This document shows positions 34,289-47,400 of a stretch of 64,000 bases of DNA, piece after piece. Each line of letters begins with the position of its first letter. Positions within the stretch are counted from its first letter, which is position 1. The stretch is from Vitrella brassicaformis (lineage: Eukaryota; Sar; Vitrellaceae): assembly GCA_001179505.1 (NCBI GenBank), contig CDMY01000170.1, forward strand, positions 113,077 to 177,076, read 5' to 3'. Under the pieces are notes generated by a model that saw only the letters and a program-made list of their open reading frames with translations, made no database searches and was not told the origin of the DNA. The position numbers were made by a program, and so were the translations under genes.

Positions 34289-37200
34289 CTGTGTGTGTGT
34301 GTGTGTGTGCAGCAGCGTCGATCTGCTGTCGAGAATTTCATCCAGCAGATGACGCTTCTCATGGAAAGACACGACACCGTCAGATCTATTGCACTCAGGT
34401 ACACACAATACACACACACACATTCACACAAATACAGACCAAATATATGAGTGTCTGCCGTCCCGTCCGTCCGGCCGTTCGTCAGGTGTTTGGGCAAGTT
34501 GTCGGTGGTCACTAAGGGCGGATTGGGTGAGCAGTGTCTGCTTGCGCTCGGTGAGGCGATGCTCGGGGGCCCCGCCATGGAGAGGGAGGTGCTCTCCGTC
34601 CTCGACGACCTCATCATCCCCTCAATCAGATCCAAACCACTGCAGGCACGGCACCCTCACACACACCTTTCCCCACACACCCACCCGATCCCATCGACGT
34701 GTGTGTCCGTCCAGGACGAGTCGTGTATGGTGGTTGTGAGGGGCCTGGCGGGTCTGTCTGTGGGCGACAAGCTGGCGGTGGCCTACCGCGAGATTGTGCC
34801 ACAACTCGTAGAGTGGTTCAAGGAACAGCCCAACAACGAGTCAGTCAGTCAAGAGACAAACACCTCCGTGGCCAGCTGCGGGGCAAGGATGGACGTCTGT
34901 GACTGGTGTGTCTATGTGCAGGCACGTGTTGGGTTTGCTAGCTGTAGCGGTCACGGTGGAGGGCAACGCAAGGGAGGCCACCTCCTGTGGCGTGCCACAA
35001 GTCAGGCGGGCGGCACGCCCACACGCACACGCACACAGTGAAAAGACGTCTGTCCTTCATGGAAGCATGTGTGTGATCCAGTTGCTGCTTGGGAGTCTGC
35101 AGTCGATGGGCATCAATCAGGGCGAGACCAGAGAGCCATACATCAAACTGCTACGCATCGTGCAGTGAGCAAACATAAATAAGTGTGCACACGCAGTCAG
35201 AAAGGCCGTCTGCTTACCGTTGTCTGTCTGCTTCTGTGTAGGTACACGGCTCTGTACGACGAGGGTGCGAGCCGCTTCTATGTGCGTGAGGGTCTGCACC
35301 GCAATCGGCTCATCAACGACATCAAAGACGTGCTGCAGAAAAGCATGGGTCAGCGACCGGGCAGGCGGAAAGGGGAGACCCAACCCAGGTGCACTCATTC
35401 GGTGTGTGTGTGTGGGTGCAGGTGAGTTGAGCATCGCACAGGCCCGCACGGCGGCCGCCGCCATCGAGGCGCTCATCGCCATCATGAAGTCAAATCCACA
35501 GGCACGGCAACGAGGGGAAAAGTGAGTTTGTGTGGGCAGGTGTCTGTGTGTGTGTTGTGTGTGTGTTGGCTCAGGCGTTGCATGACGCGTGCATGTCTTA
35601 CCACGTGGTGGACATCTTCCTGGGCCCCGCCAAGGAACACATCGCCGACCCTCTCATACTCGCCGCGTCCATCAACGGTCCGCACACACACATACACATA
35701 CGCACAGCCAGAAATGTGCGCATGTTGTGGTGGCCGCTGTGCTGTCAGGTCTTCGTGTGGTGCTGGAGGATGACTCGGTGCGCCGCCAGTTCGTCAAGAG
35801 CATCGCCGAGCAGCTCAACAAGCTGACGCCTCTCATGCAGTACCTCGGACTCAAGAAGTACAAGGCACTCTGCGAGAAGGCGGAACAGCACACGGGCAAA
35901 CACGCCGCCAGGGTCAGCCACTCGACTGACTGCACCACTCACTGGCCCTGAGTGTGTGTGTCTCCATGTGTGTGTTGAAGGACCGTCTGGTGACGCCTCC
36001 GCTGAATTCCAACACCAACCGGTACGTCCACGCCGTGTTTATCGCCATAGTGGAGCTCATCACATGGTTCACTGCACATCCGGAGGACGACATATGCAAG
36101 GCAACCCCCCCACCAAATCNNNNNNNNNNNNNNNNNNNNNNNNNNNNNNNNNNNNNNNNNNNNNNNNNNNNNNNNNNNNNNNNNNNNNNNNNNNNNNNNN
36201 NNNNNNNNNNNNNNNNNNNNNNNNNNNNNNNNNNNNNNNNNNNNNNNNNNNNNNNNNNNNNNNNNNNNNNNNNNNNNNNNNNNNNNNNNNNNNNNNNNNN
36301 NNNNNNNNNNNNNNNNNNNNNNNNNNNNNNNNNNNNNNNNNNNNNNNNNNNNNNNNNNNNNNNNNNNNNNNNNNNNNNNNNNNNNNNNNNNNNNNNNNNN
36401 NNNNNNNNNNNNNNNNNNNGGGGGGGGGGGGGGGGGGGTATACACCGTCTGTGTGTGTGTGTGTGTGTGTGTGGCTTGCAGGTGACACCGAGAAGGTGTT
36501 GGCTTTGGTGATCCACCAGCTGCGGCGGCTGGCCGAGGACCAGCACGGCAACGCCGGCCGCATCTTCAGAGAGGACCACGCAGAGGGCGCCATCGCACAA
36601 ACCATCGAAGTGCTGCTCAGAAACGCTGCACGGAGGACATTCGGCAACAGGTACGGAGCAAGGTCGTTCGGATGTGAGCACACGTCTGCGTGTGTGTGTG
36701 TGTATGTGTGTAGAGATGAGGAGAACCAGAAGACAGAGCTGAGCATCGCAGCAGTGGATCTGCTCAGAAGGGTCTCGGGGTTTGTCGACCTCAGGAGACA
36801 CCTCAGGTGTGGCCGGCCACACACAACCAATCCAAGACTGGTCTGGTGGTCATGTCTCATCTCTCTCCTTCCTTGCCCCTTGTGTGTGTGTGTGTGTGTG
36901 TCTCAGGACCAAGACGGTGATGCAGAGCTTCCGCGTGATTCTCAAGTACGAGGAGGAACTACACTCGCCCGACAACCAGGTAGGTACACGCGCGCTCACA
37001 CACAAATGAGGAGCCATAGCCTTCTCTGTATGGTATGTGTATTTCTCTCTCTGCATGTAGGACATCATATTGGAGCGGACGTGGACGGGCCGCGATGTGG
37101 AGTACCTGCTGCAGTGCCTCGTGGGCCCAGACCGCCTGTCGCCATTCAAGAAGGTGGCCTTCAGACTCATCGCACGCCTCGCCGACGTCCTCGAGGGGCG

Positions 37201-40200
37201 ATCCGACGCACTCGACAGCGGCAAGACCATCGTGCTCAAGGTCGGTGTGTGTGAATGTGATGTGATGTGATGTGTGTACACACACGTGCACGTGTCTTCA
37301 GATGTTGTGTGACCGCGAGTGGAAGATGTGGGACGATCGGCGGGCTGAGTTCCGACTGAGATACCTCGACGACCACGAACACACAGACAGACAGAAACAA
37401 CACGAGGTGACGTGACGTGACGTGAGGAGAGCGCAGCACTGTGGCTGTCTTGGGTCAGTCATTGCGTCTTGATGTGTCTACGCCTGTGTGGTCAGCAATT
37501 TGTCAAGATCAACGGCACTGAGCGCCTGATGACGTACCTGGCCACGGCGTGCGCCAAGGAGAAGGACATCCGACAAATGTACCGACACACACAGAGGACG
37601 ACCCAGCTGAGCTGTCCATGGAATGTCTGCGCATCTCTCTCTCTCCCCGTGTGCAGCCGCGAAGAGGAGAGCCGCGAGGACGCCGAGACCTTCGTGTCCA
37701 AGCTCAAGGTGAGAGAACAAATGGGTGCACGCACGCCTACGTGTGTATGTGTATGTGTGTGTCGTGTGTGTGCAGGGTTCGGCCAAGAAGATCAAGGAGG
37801 AGCTCGAAATCAAGGCAAACGGAAACATACATGCCAACCAAGAGACAGCCTGCCCTGCCTTCATTATCTCTTCTCTCCCTCACCATGATGTCAGGCCGAG
37901 CAGGCTGCCAAGACGGACGAGGCACAAGTGGTGAGCACAGCACAGCACAGCACAGCACCATCGATAGTCAGATGGGTCAGACGATGCAGCCAGCCATCAG
38001 AAATTTGTAGCGGCTGTCTTGTTGATTGATTTCGTTCAGATCCAGTTCGACGAAGACGAAGACAACGAAGACGGCAGACTGTCGGTCAGTCAGACACACC
38101 ACACGCACCTCATCGCACGCCCTGCACATCACAGTCATGCCTCTGCGTTGTATGTCCATTCCATCAGGGCCGCGAGATCCTGATGCAGTGTCTTCAGGGG
38201 TGCCCCAGATCGCTACGTACGTGACGCGCACACCGAGGGAGGGAGGGGAGAAGGACGAAACGACTGACTCATGTGTGTCTGCAGGTCCCGAGTCGTCTGC
38301 TTTGTTCCTGCAGCCACTCGACCAACTCAAAGTCGCCAAATACGTAGGCAACGCAACCTTCACACCAGTGAGGGAATACCTCCCCTCTGTGTGCATTTCT
38401 TGTCGGTCTGTTGCATGGCGCATCGCATCGACCGAATCGGTCAGATATGGCACAACCCCACGGAGGGCCTCATGAGCAAATCCTACGTCATAGCCGCTTT
38501 CTTCAGGTCAGTCATCGACATCACAACAGACAGTAGAGTATGTGTGTCGTGTTGTCTCGACTGCACGCCACGCGCAGGTGTCTGAATGTGGGTTTGACGA
38601 TGGCCGCGTCTGAGGAGCTGCGGCGTGAGCTGATCAAGTACCTCAAGCGCCCATTCATCGTCAGGAAGATCATCGCAATGATGGACAACTGCAAGTGCGA
38701 ACCGACCACACACACACATGGACAAGACCAGCCCTGACCACTTCCCTGGCATGTGTGGTCGCAGGCCTCTCGAGTGCAATGTGGCTGCTAAGTGTCTTCG
38801 CATCCTCAGCAAGACGCTGCAGCTCGACCCTGAACAGCCGGTAGGAAGACATACGACACACGAGGAGCCATGTGTGTATATGTGTGACCTACTATCTTGT
38901 GTGCTTCTAGGCTGAGAGCATGGACATCATCATCCTCTATGACGTCGTCTGCAGGTGAGGGACAGAGAGGGCAGGGCGTACACACACGCACACCACACAC
39001 ATCACATCCCTTGCCGGTGGGTGTGTGTGTGTCAGTGCTGTGCATCGTATGGTGCATCCTTTGATCCACCTGCTTCGGCAGGGCGACAACAGACCACTCG
39101 AGGAACCAGAACAGGTCACACACATCCAGACACATCCACACACCTGCACACACTCTTTGACGAATGCGTTGCCCTCGGTCTGTCTGTCGGCCAGGTGTTG
39201 TGTGCTGAGGTAGCCAACGTCATGGCTGTCATCGCCAAGCAGGTGCCCTACGTCAAATTCTCAGAGCTGCTCGACGCACAGGTGAGATGGAAACAACCAC
39301 TCCCCACCACACACACGCATCCTGCAATCTTGCTTTGTGTTCAGAATTTCTGTGTGGAGAAGACGTTGGTCCGTTTGGTGCCGCCCTCTGTAGTCCGGGC
39401 GCTGGTGGCCATGATCATCTACGACCTCCAGATCGACGCCGGATCTGCACAGTAAGGACATCAGCCGCCCGCAGCCCCCGGGTAAGTAGGTGTGGGTGTC
39501 GTGTCCATGATTTGTTGATCAGCGGCACCTACATCTCGCACATCGTCTCGCCGCCCGGCCAGGCAGCACAGAGAGAGGGTACACGGACACGGACGAGTTC
39601 ATCTGCCTTTGATGTACGTCTGCGTGTCTTTGTACTGTCAGCGATGCGCCACAGCTGCACAGTTGTCTTAGCGGTGATGCTCCAGCGATGCCCCGCACTC
39701 AAATACGATGTACTCGAGGCATTCAGCGCGGTGACTAAAGGAGCGACAGCAAGCCCCATACGGTCAATATGTGTGTGTGTGGCTGTGTGCATCTTTGGCA
39801 GGCACAGGTGTTCCGCAAGAAATACGTCCGTCAGTCGTACATGGCGGAGTTGCTCGACCTCGCAAACACCGGACTATACCAAACAGCCATGGTGCGGTGC
39901 GCGCGCCGTCTTTCCCCACACTGAATGGCATGGCCACTCCTGTGTGTGTGTGTGTGTGTGTGTATCAGGAGGTGATGTTAGCAGAGAAACACGGCGCTGC
40001 CGAGAGGATACTGCAGCTGTGCTTCTGCCACCTCATACCGCTCACAACTGGTGACACCACAGGCACGCACTCATGGATGCGTCGACGGATTGCGCATACA
40101 CCTGTGCGCTGCGCGCAAACAGGTCAGGTCAGCGAGCGGATTGTGGTCTTGACAAACAAGAACTTCTACGTGCTGCAGAAACCAAAGGGCAGGTGCGCCA

Positions 40201-42244
40201 CTGAGGTACACGGGCACACACACGCAAAGATCTGACCGCAACGCGTCATTGCAGGCGGTGTGCCGTCTGTCCGCCCGAGCGTTTCTGCCCAGCACCGCCC
40301 AAGATAGAGGTCAGTGATCCCAGGCCAGACAGACCGTCTTGGCCATTCATTCCCTGCTGCGATTGTGTGTGTCGGTGTCTGACTGCATATGCAGTCGAAG
40401 CGGAGCTATTGGGACATGACCCGCGTGGTGCGGGGACTCGGCACACAGATGCTCGCCATCGGATGGGCGGAGGTACGTCCACAGGCTCACACATATGCAC
40501 TGGAAACAAGCAGCCGCTTGTGTGTGTGTGTGGCGTATTCAGGAGAAGAGGGGTTTGCTGTCCTCTGAGGTGCAGGAGACCACCGAAGTCATCATCTGCT
40601 ACAGGGCAAAAACAGATACACCGACAGTCCCCAATCGAGACATCTCCTGTGTGGGGTATGTGTGCACGGGCAGACGGATCTGCGTGAGTCGATGATAGGG
40701 TGTCTCTACCGTGTGAGCGGCCCGGAAGTCGACGAGCGTGTGGAGGTGGCCATGGACACCACACTCAGAGATATCGTCGTCGACAGGGTGGGTGGTCCAC
40801 ACCGATACCCACACACTGAGACACCCTCTGCGAGACACATGTTCTGGTGCAGGTCAAGACCCGGCAGATCCACTGCTGCACCTTCGCCCAACGACAGGTG
40901 AAGGCAAGCTGCAACAGTCAGCATGCCAGCCACCGCCTGCTTTGTGTGGTCAGGGGTTCGCCACCAGCAGCCTGGCGCTCTTCGTCCTCACCGAGACTCG
41001 TAAATGGCACACGTGCAGACCATCCACTGACGTCATCTTCCTGACGTATCATCTGCAGATTTCTACGAGCTGTCAATTGCCTGGAAGTACTGGGTGCTGC
41101 CGGAGGGCGAACTGGCGGATACCACAGGTAAACAGCCACCACCAACACAAGGCCGCCCCGTCCCTCCCATCACCTCCGTCGCTGTCTGCCTGTGTGTTCA
41201 GAGATGTCTGAGTTGCAGGATGCGGGCGAGATGGGTGGCCATGAGGGCGCCCTCGGTGCACGGCTGAGGAGGGAGGAGGGGCAAGAGCCAGCCGCCATGG
41301 GTATGGCAATGGGTGAGGGTGAGGAGGAGGACGAGCTCGGCGATGAGGAGGCGGACTTCGACCTCATGCTCGAGCAGGGGCTGGGCGGTTTACACACGTA
41401 AGCTCAACTTCAAGGATAGACAGATGGCCCCTGTACCTATCGCCTCTTGTCTGTCTCGTTTGTTGCAGGGAGGAGCTCGGTCGCAAGAAGGCCATGCAGG
41501 TGTATGCGCACAAGACATGCCGCAAACACAACACGACATCCGTCTTCCTTTTGGCGTGCAGCGCACCGTGTACAGTTCCTTCCTGGGCGAGTATGAGTCG
41601 GGCGGGGGGTCCATTCTCAGAGGACATACCATGCAAAGGGGGACCAGGGCAGAGCAGCCCGCAGCGGCTGCGTACGACAGTGGCGCTCCTGCGTCGGGAG
41701 GTGGGGCGTTCGACAGCGACAAGGTGCAGCAGAGGAGAGTAGAGGCCATGCAGGTACGCCACGAGAAAGACTGAGAATAAGTGTATCTGCTAAATGGTGT
41801 GTGTCTGTGTGTGTTCAGAAGACTCAGGGTGTGGGCGGCAAAGCTGTCAAGGACAAGCGCCAGGCAGCGAAATTCAACCTGGTGGCCGTCAACACAGAGC
41901 AGTCCATCAAGGCACTCAAACAGGTCAACAACACAGAGATGACAATAGATGGAAGCCAACCAGCATGCATTGTGTCCGTCTGTGCAGGTGGCATTCGGTC
42001 CGACCGAGGATCCGTCAATGAAGCTGACCTTCGGGTCGACTGAGGTCAAGGTGCTGTTCTTCGACGACACGGCCCGCGAGAAGTGGAGGAGACAGCTCGC
42101 CAGCGTCCTCAATAGATCAGAATCAGCACCGTAAGCACACCAAGGCAGCACACTAAATGCTGCTGCTGCGAATGGGTATTCGGGTGGGGTGCCTCTGTCT
42201 TGATCAGGTCGTGGAATCGCGACTGGGTGTCGGAGAACATCTGA
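32844..42244 (+). CDS. Giant LRR / helical-repeat / PH-like protein, more than 35 exons, with assembly gap
   Basis: The start is ATG 32844 (MAGESYKEISEQV); the frame is open further up, so the true start could be earlier. Exons at 32844-33040 and 33140-33440 hold leucine-rich repeats (LTKLQTLDVSG, LMELNLSHNQL, LEILLLSHNQM, LKRLDLSDNQY), and LQNLRLKDNPF follows. From 34070 to 39450 come many short helical exons of armadillo/HEAT character (EVLSVLDDLIIPSI, GLAGLSVGDKLAVAYREIV, AAAAIEALIAIMK, DVEYLLQCLVGPDRLSPFKK, VANVMAVIAKQVPYVKF). At 40120-40320 SERIVVLTNKNFYVLQK begins a PH-like region, and a second PH-like end, VKVLFFDDTAREKWRRQLASVL, precedes the stop at 42242-42244. An acidic linker lies at 41210-41400. 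It is probably a large cytosolic scaffold. I cannot exclude two genes, because 300 N bases hide an exon or more. Confidence 0.65.
36120..36419. other. Assembly gap (300 N) followed by poly-G
   Basis: Exactly 300 N, then a run of about 19 G before sequence resumes with (TG)n and an acceptor at about 36480. The gap removes coding sequence of the giant gene after HPEDDICK. Confidence 0.99.
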
Positions 42245-42722
42245 GCGCGGTGTGGTAGCTTCTGCCTGGCTTCCTGCATTCGTGTCTACTGAGGGACCTT
42301 GCGTGCATGAGTTGACCTTCGTTTGCCAAGATAGATGTGGACTATTTATGCAGCCAGCCAAGAGGCTCTGTCTGTCAATGCTGCTGTCCCTTAACCCACA
42401 GCCAGCCCAAAGTGAGAGTGTCCCCTCCCTTCCCTCCCGTGTGTGCCTCTTCCTTAAGCGTCGACGTGCGGTGCGGTGACTGCGCCTCTCTCTATCAATA
42501 TGTATGTACGCTATGCATACGATCGATCGACGGTATACATATACATATGTATATGTGTATCTATAGACGTATCCATTACGCATCTATGGACATATCCATT
42601 ACGTACATATATATATATATGTATATATACATGTACATATATGCAATCAATCGGAAAACCCACCCCCAGGTCAGCCTCATCCAAAACCGCCAACCAACCC
42701 ACCGGGCCCATGCATTCACTCC
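42245..42722. other. Convergent intergenic interval with an AT-rich palindromic stretch
   Basis: 3' flanks of two converging genes. 42530-42640 is a (TA/TG/CA)n mixture, including atatatatatatgtatatatacatgt, far more AT-rich than the surroundings and able to form hairpins. No gene seen. Confidence 0.5.
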
Positions 42723-44098
42723 TCAGGCGTGATGGGCATAGTACCAGTAACCTGCACAAACAAAGAGGCACGAACATAGAGAGACATGTCGCAAAGGGTG
42801 AAAAGCGTTCGATTAAGGTCTACCTGTCCGGTTGAGCGATGGAGGACAGGTAGACCACTTGTTCCTTCGTCTGTACGCTTCCCACGGTACCCGGACACTT
42901 CCTCCTTGATACACCGAAGTCCTTGTGTCGAGAAAGGACCTGGAATTCTCATCGAATACTTGCGGCGTGGGCAGGTGCAGCCGTGCAGAGCCGCCGGGCG
43001 CCGCCGACTTGGGCCGCGTGGCCACCTTCGTCTTCTTGCGGACCGCCGACTTGTTCAGCTGCTGAGCGGTGGATGGGCGGCCGTTCGTCGCCTTGGCCAC
43101 GTCGCTTGCTCCCTTGGTCTCTGTGGTGGCTGTCTGTGGGCGGGACGACGTCATCATCATGCCTTCCAGTTGCCCTGTCTCCCTGAGCCGTGTTGTCACA
43201 TCAGCGGTCATGGGCCGATTGTAGCCCATCCAGGGGTGCCCCCCGTCGGATGAGTACAGTGGCGACATTCTGCTGGGTGCGTCCTCTGGCGGAACCGGCA
43301 GCAGTGGGTCGGCGTAGGTCGTGGTGTAGATTGTCGGGGGTGCCTTGGTTCGGATGAGGTGCTCGTTCTTCGCGCGTTGGAGCACTTGGAGGTCCACCAG
43401 GAAATCACTTGCAGCCTTTTTCATGGCGTAGTACTGCAAACGAGAAAACGGCCGGACCGATCTGGCATCAACGTATGTGTCCATCAGTGCTGTATATACC
43501 TGGCGCATGTACTGTTTGAGCTCACAAGATGGGTGTCTCTCCAAGTTGTCTACCGCGCTGCATGGATCAAGGAGCTTGCACGTGATGTCTCGCACGCCAG
43601 TGGTCATTCAATCAGCATGGCTGACCTCACGAACTCTGAGATGAGGTTGATGGCTTGAGTCTCGTTTTCCAGCTGCTGACTTCCTCGACCAGTTGTGCCC
43701 AACGTTACGCCAGGCTCGACACAGACCAACTTGAGCAACAATCGCTGCAGGCAATTCCATCAGCAAAGAATACCGTCCACATATCAACGGTCTCTTTTCT
43801 CCAGATACCTCAATCGTCTTTTGCATTGCCCGTAGCTTCCGAAAGTAATGCTCCGCCCTTCTTGATCGGTCAGCCTGCCAAAGAAAAAAACTCCAATCAA
43901 GTCTCCACAAAGGCTGGCAGTCACTGGCAGTGTGGCGAATACCGTGAATGGCGGTGTCGGTAAGTTGAATGTCTTCACTCCCAGCCGTTCAATCGACCGA
44001 AGGGTTCCTGTGTTGGCGAACGTCCGCTCGACCTTGTGGTATATGCGCGAGTAGAGACTGAGAGATGGAAACACAGAGCCCTCCATGCAGCATGGCAT
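42723..44098 (-). CDS. Unknown protein with repeated RPxTA/RPxSA motifs
   Basis: About seven exons. The ATG at 44098 gives MPCCMEGSVFPSLSLYS; next come HKVERTFANTGTLRSIERL, ADRSRRAEHYFRKLRAMQ, LLLKLVCVEPGVTLGTTG, NETQAINLISEFV spliced to SAVDNLERHPSCELKQYM, and then YYAMKKAASDFLVDLQVLQR. The Pro/Ser-rich second half has NRPMTA, SRPQTA, GRPSTA and TRPKSAAPG. The end RVPWEAYRRRNKW ... SLNRTG|YWYYAHHA uses a 28-nt last exon. Short RPxTA/RPxSA strings are often seen in axonemal and basal-body proteins, so a flagellar role is possible (inference only). It is divergent from the TmcB-like gene. Confidence 0.55.
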
Positions 44099-44421
44099 CT
44101 ACCATTCCAGCGCCTACTCAGGCGTTAAGTAGTGATTCTGTGTCGTAAAAGGGCCGAAGAAAGGCTCCATGGTCACAAAGCAGCAGGAGATCGCAACACG
44201 GGGGAGGGGAGGGAAGGGAGAAGGCGGAAAGAACGATGTTTTTGCCCCTTTTTTGCGTCCGTTCCCTGAGCACGTGCCCCCTGCGGCCCTGAGCACGTGC
44301 CCGCTTTCCCCCGTCGAAGAGGAAGCAGCTGCAGCTCGCAGTCTCCTGGGGGCTCGTGGGGGCCTCTTCCATCTTTCCTCACTGGCGGTCACGCCGCCCC
44401 ACAAGCACTTGACGGCCCACC
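44099..44421. promoter_or_regulatory. Divergent promoter with twin CACGTG boxes
   Basis: 323 bp between outward-facing start codons. Two copies of CCCTGAGCACGTGCCC lie at about 44264-44279 and 44287-44302; the palindromic G-box/E-box cores CACGTG are at 44271-44276 and 44294-44299, 23 bp apart. Such cores bind bHLH or bZIP factors in other eukaryotes. Confidence 0.5.
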
Positions 44422-47400
44422 ATGGCGAACGACGGGTCGGGCGTCGAGAGCAGCCTCCTCACCTTCGCGCCATGGTAGGCCGTGTGCCGTGGGACACCAG
44501 TCACTGGCATGGAGTGCGCATCTTCTGTTCTGTGAAGGCAAGAGGCGCTGTACGGTGTCCTCTATGTGATGGACTCGTCCACCAATGAGAAGCCTGAGGA
44601 GGCAATAATCATCGGAACAGGCATGGATGCTCAACGCACGATATGCAGCAGCCCCATATGTCTTTGCCTGTGTGTGTGTTTGTGCGTGTGCGGTGACAGG
44701 AATTCGTGTGCCGGCTCTGCAATACGTGAACCTGGCGGTTGTGTTTGTGCTTGACCTTCTCCAGCTGGTGCCGCTATTACTGCCGCTGAACAAATCCCTC
44801 GAGTGCGAAAAATGGTGCGCAACGGCAGGCAGGGTCTGTCGGTCTCTCATGAAATGGACTGTGTCAGGGACATATACGACGCGAGGTGCATCTTTCACTT
44901 CTCTACCTCGCCCTTCGAGATCTTTGGGGGTGGGCAGCAAGGGAGGGCGCCTGCCTGCCCTGCCTATGCATGGGAGCACGGGAGCTGCGCCTGTGTGATG
45001 TGCCTTGCAGGTCGAAACAAGATCCAGTATCTCTCCGTTCTGGGCGTGGTCGAGGCTCTCATCCTCCTCACCGCCCTCACCGTCGCCATTGTCGCACAGA
45101 CATTTAAGTCCAAGGAGGTGCCGAAATCATTCATACCATCACTGACTCAGGAAGCTGACAGACAAGGACCATTCTCGCATCGTGTGTCTGACGTTTAGGT
45201 GCATCTGATCACGCCAATTATCTTACTGAGGGGATTTGTCAGAATGTGAGCCGTCGTCACAGCTACTGGAGGGAACCACTTTGTGTTTGTCTGTCTGTCA
45301 ACGCCAGCTTTGTGACGACGTTTTTCTCATCGAGTGTTGCTATTCTCATGTCACTGTTTTCCTGCCGGCTGATGGAGCTACGGCTGACGGACGGCGACTT
45401 CAAGTGCTGGGAGGCGGCTCACATTGTGATGCTATTTCCATCCATTGCTGCATTGCTGTTCCTGGTAAGAGATGGTAGTGGGCACAACGCACACACATGA
45501 TATCTCCTTGATCTACCTGTGTCTCAGGTGCCCCTCGGTTTGGTTACAGCTTTGCCTTATAACAACTTCAAGCCGTTTTCGACGGACCTTTCCGTCCAAG
45601 CCCATGGACGGAGTGAATTCTGGTCAGCGAGACAGCTGCAGCACTTGTTGCACGAACCTGAGTCGACGTGTCTCTTATGCATGTGGATGTAGGTACACTG
45701 CTACCAAGACTCTGGTCAACGTGACGTTCATCGTGGCAGTGTCGGCGCCAAACCTGGGCATCTAGTTCTGCCGTCAATCTGATAGCGCTGGGCTACGTGA
45801 CAGTCCTCTTCTTCGCCCAAGGTCAGTCAGTAGTCGAGCACCTCGTTCGCACACTCTTCTCACGACGTTTGTCCTTTTCAGCCCCATTCTTTCACGACAG
45901 TGCGAATAGGATGCGGGATGCCATCCTGGCGGTGCTGCTCACGATTGCTGTCTTTGCTTTGATAAGAGAGATCCGATCCGTCAACGTGAGCGGCATGAGC
46001 CAGTAGAGCCTCGCGACACTCTTTCTCTGATTCACGCCCCTTTGCGGGAGATGTCTCACGCAGGATCTGCTGGTGGTTGGCGTGTGTCTGTTCATGCTGC
46101 CGATGGGCGCATGGCTCGCCCTGGTCCGCAAGAATGTCCTTCGGTCGCAGGTGGCCGCCGAGCTGCATGCTTTGACCGCCGTCTTCACCGAGGAGTACAA
46201 CACATGTTTGTCCGCTCTCCTGGCTGAGGAAACGGGCGAAGGTCCGAGTGCCCGCAGAGGATCGTTCAGAGGCAGGTGTGTGAGTGGGCAGACAGAGACA
46301 CACATTTGTATACAGTCCCATCTCGTGAATGCTGGTGCTTGATTGCAGGGACGACTATGAAGAAAGTGATAGCACTGAGAGTGTGGCTGACGGCGGTACC
46401 GAGGGGGGGCGAGCTATCGTACCAGTCCCTTCTCCCGCAGCGCGCTCTGCGGACCTGATCCCCCTGGGCACATCGGCCATCACGAGGCACTCCTCCCGAG
46501 CCCGGACGCCGTCCGTCATCAGCAGAACCGTTGGCAACAGGCGGGTGCTGGGAGTGGCGGCAGGCGAGAACGAACAACCGAAAACCGCAATGGAGATCGT
46601 CAGCGAGAGAATGAGCTCATACAGGTGCCGCAGACATAGACAGGAGGGGTGCAAACACGCAGTCCCGCCCTTTTGATGGATGTGCCGGATATGGTATGGT
46701 CAGGTTGACCCGGTTGCGATCGAGCGTGATATGGGAGACCGATCTGGAGTTGGTTCTGCGCATCTTCAGGGACGAGTGGTTCCTCTACTCCTCCAAGGAG
46801 AAGCCAATGGCCCGTGCGGTCATGACGGAGACCATCCTGGCAATTCTGCAGTCCACCAATTTCAGGTCAGCTACAGCGTGATCCTCCTTCCGCAGTTCAC
46901 AAACGAGCTGTTCTCTAACAATTTCAGTGGCTACACATACATGTGGCTGGCGCTCGTCAACCGCTATTTCTTGTACGCTGCCTGCCACGGCACATGGATG
47001 TTCATCCGTACGGATGTCTCTTGTCCTTTTGGTGCCTCAGCGACGAGACCTTCCTGTGCTACAAGTACATCAAGCTTTCGCATTCGCAGACATCCAAGTG
47101 GCACCTCGACATCAACTACATTCTCTATCAGTAAGCCAGTGGCTGCGGGAGGATGGGCTAGGCCGTTACGCACACTATTGCTTTCATCCATGAACATCAG
47201 ACTGCAGAAGGACATCGAGACAGCACGGCAAATGGAGTTCCTCGGCGCCGGGGGCAAGAAGACCAACCTAATCGACATTATGACGTACCAGAAATGGTCC
47301 AGGGCCGCGAAACTGAATCACATGCAGGCCCTCAAGAAGATGAGTCGATTCTGGTGAACCATGACCACCCTGCGCCTGTCACACATGAATACTACAAAAC

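Noticed and set aside
42530-42640. AT-rich palindromic tract considered as an origin or centromere-like element
   Set aside because: Only about 110 bp and explained by (TA/TG/CA)n microsatellite expansion.
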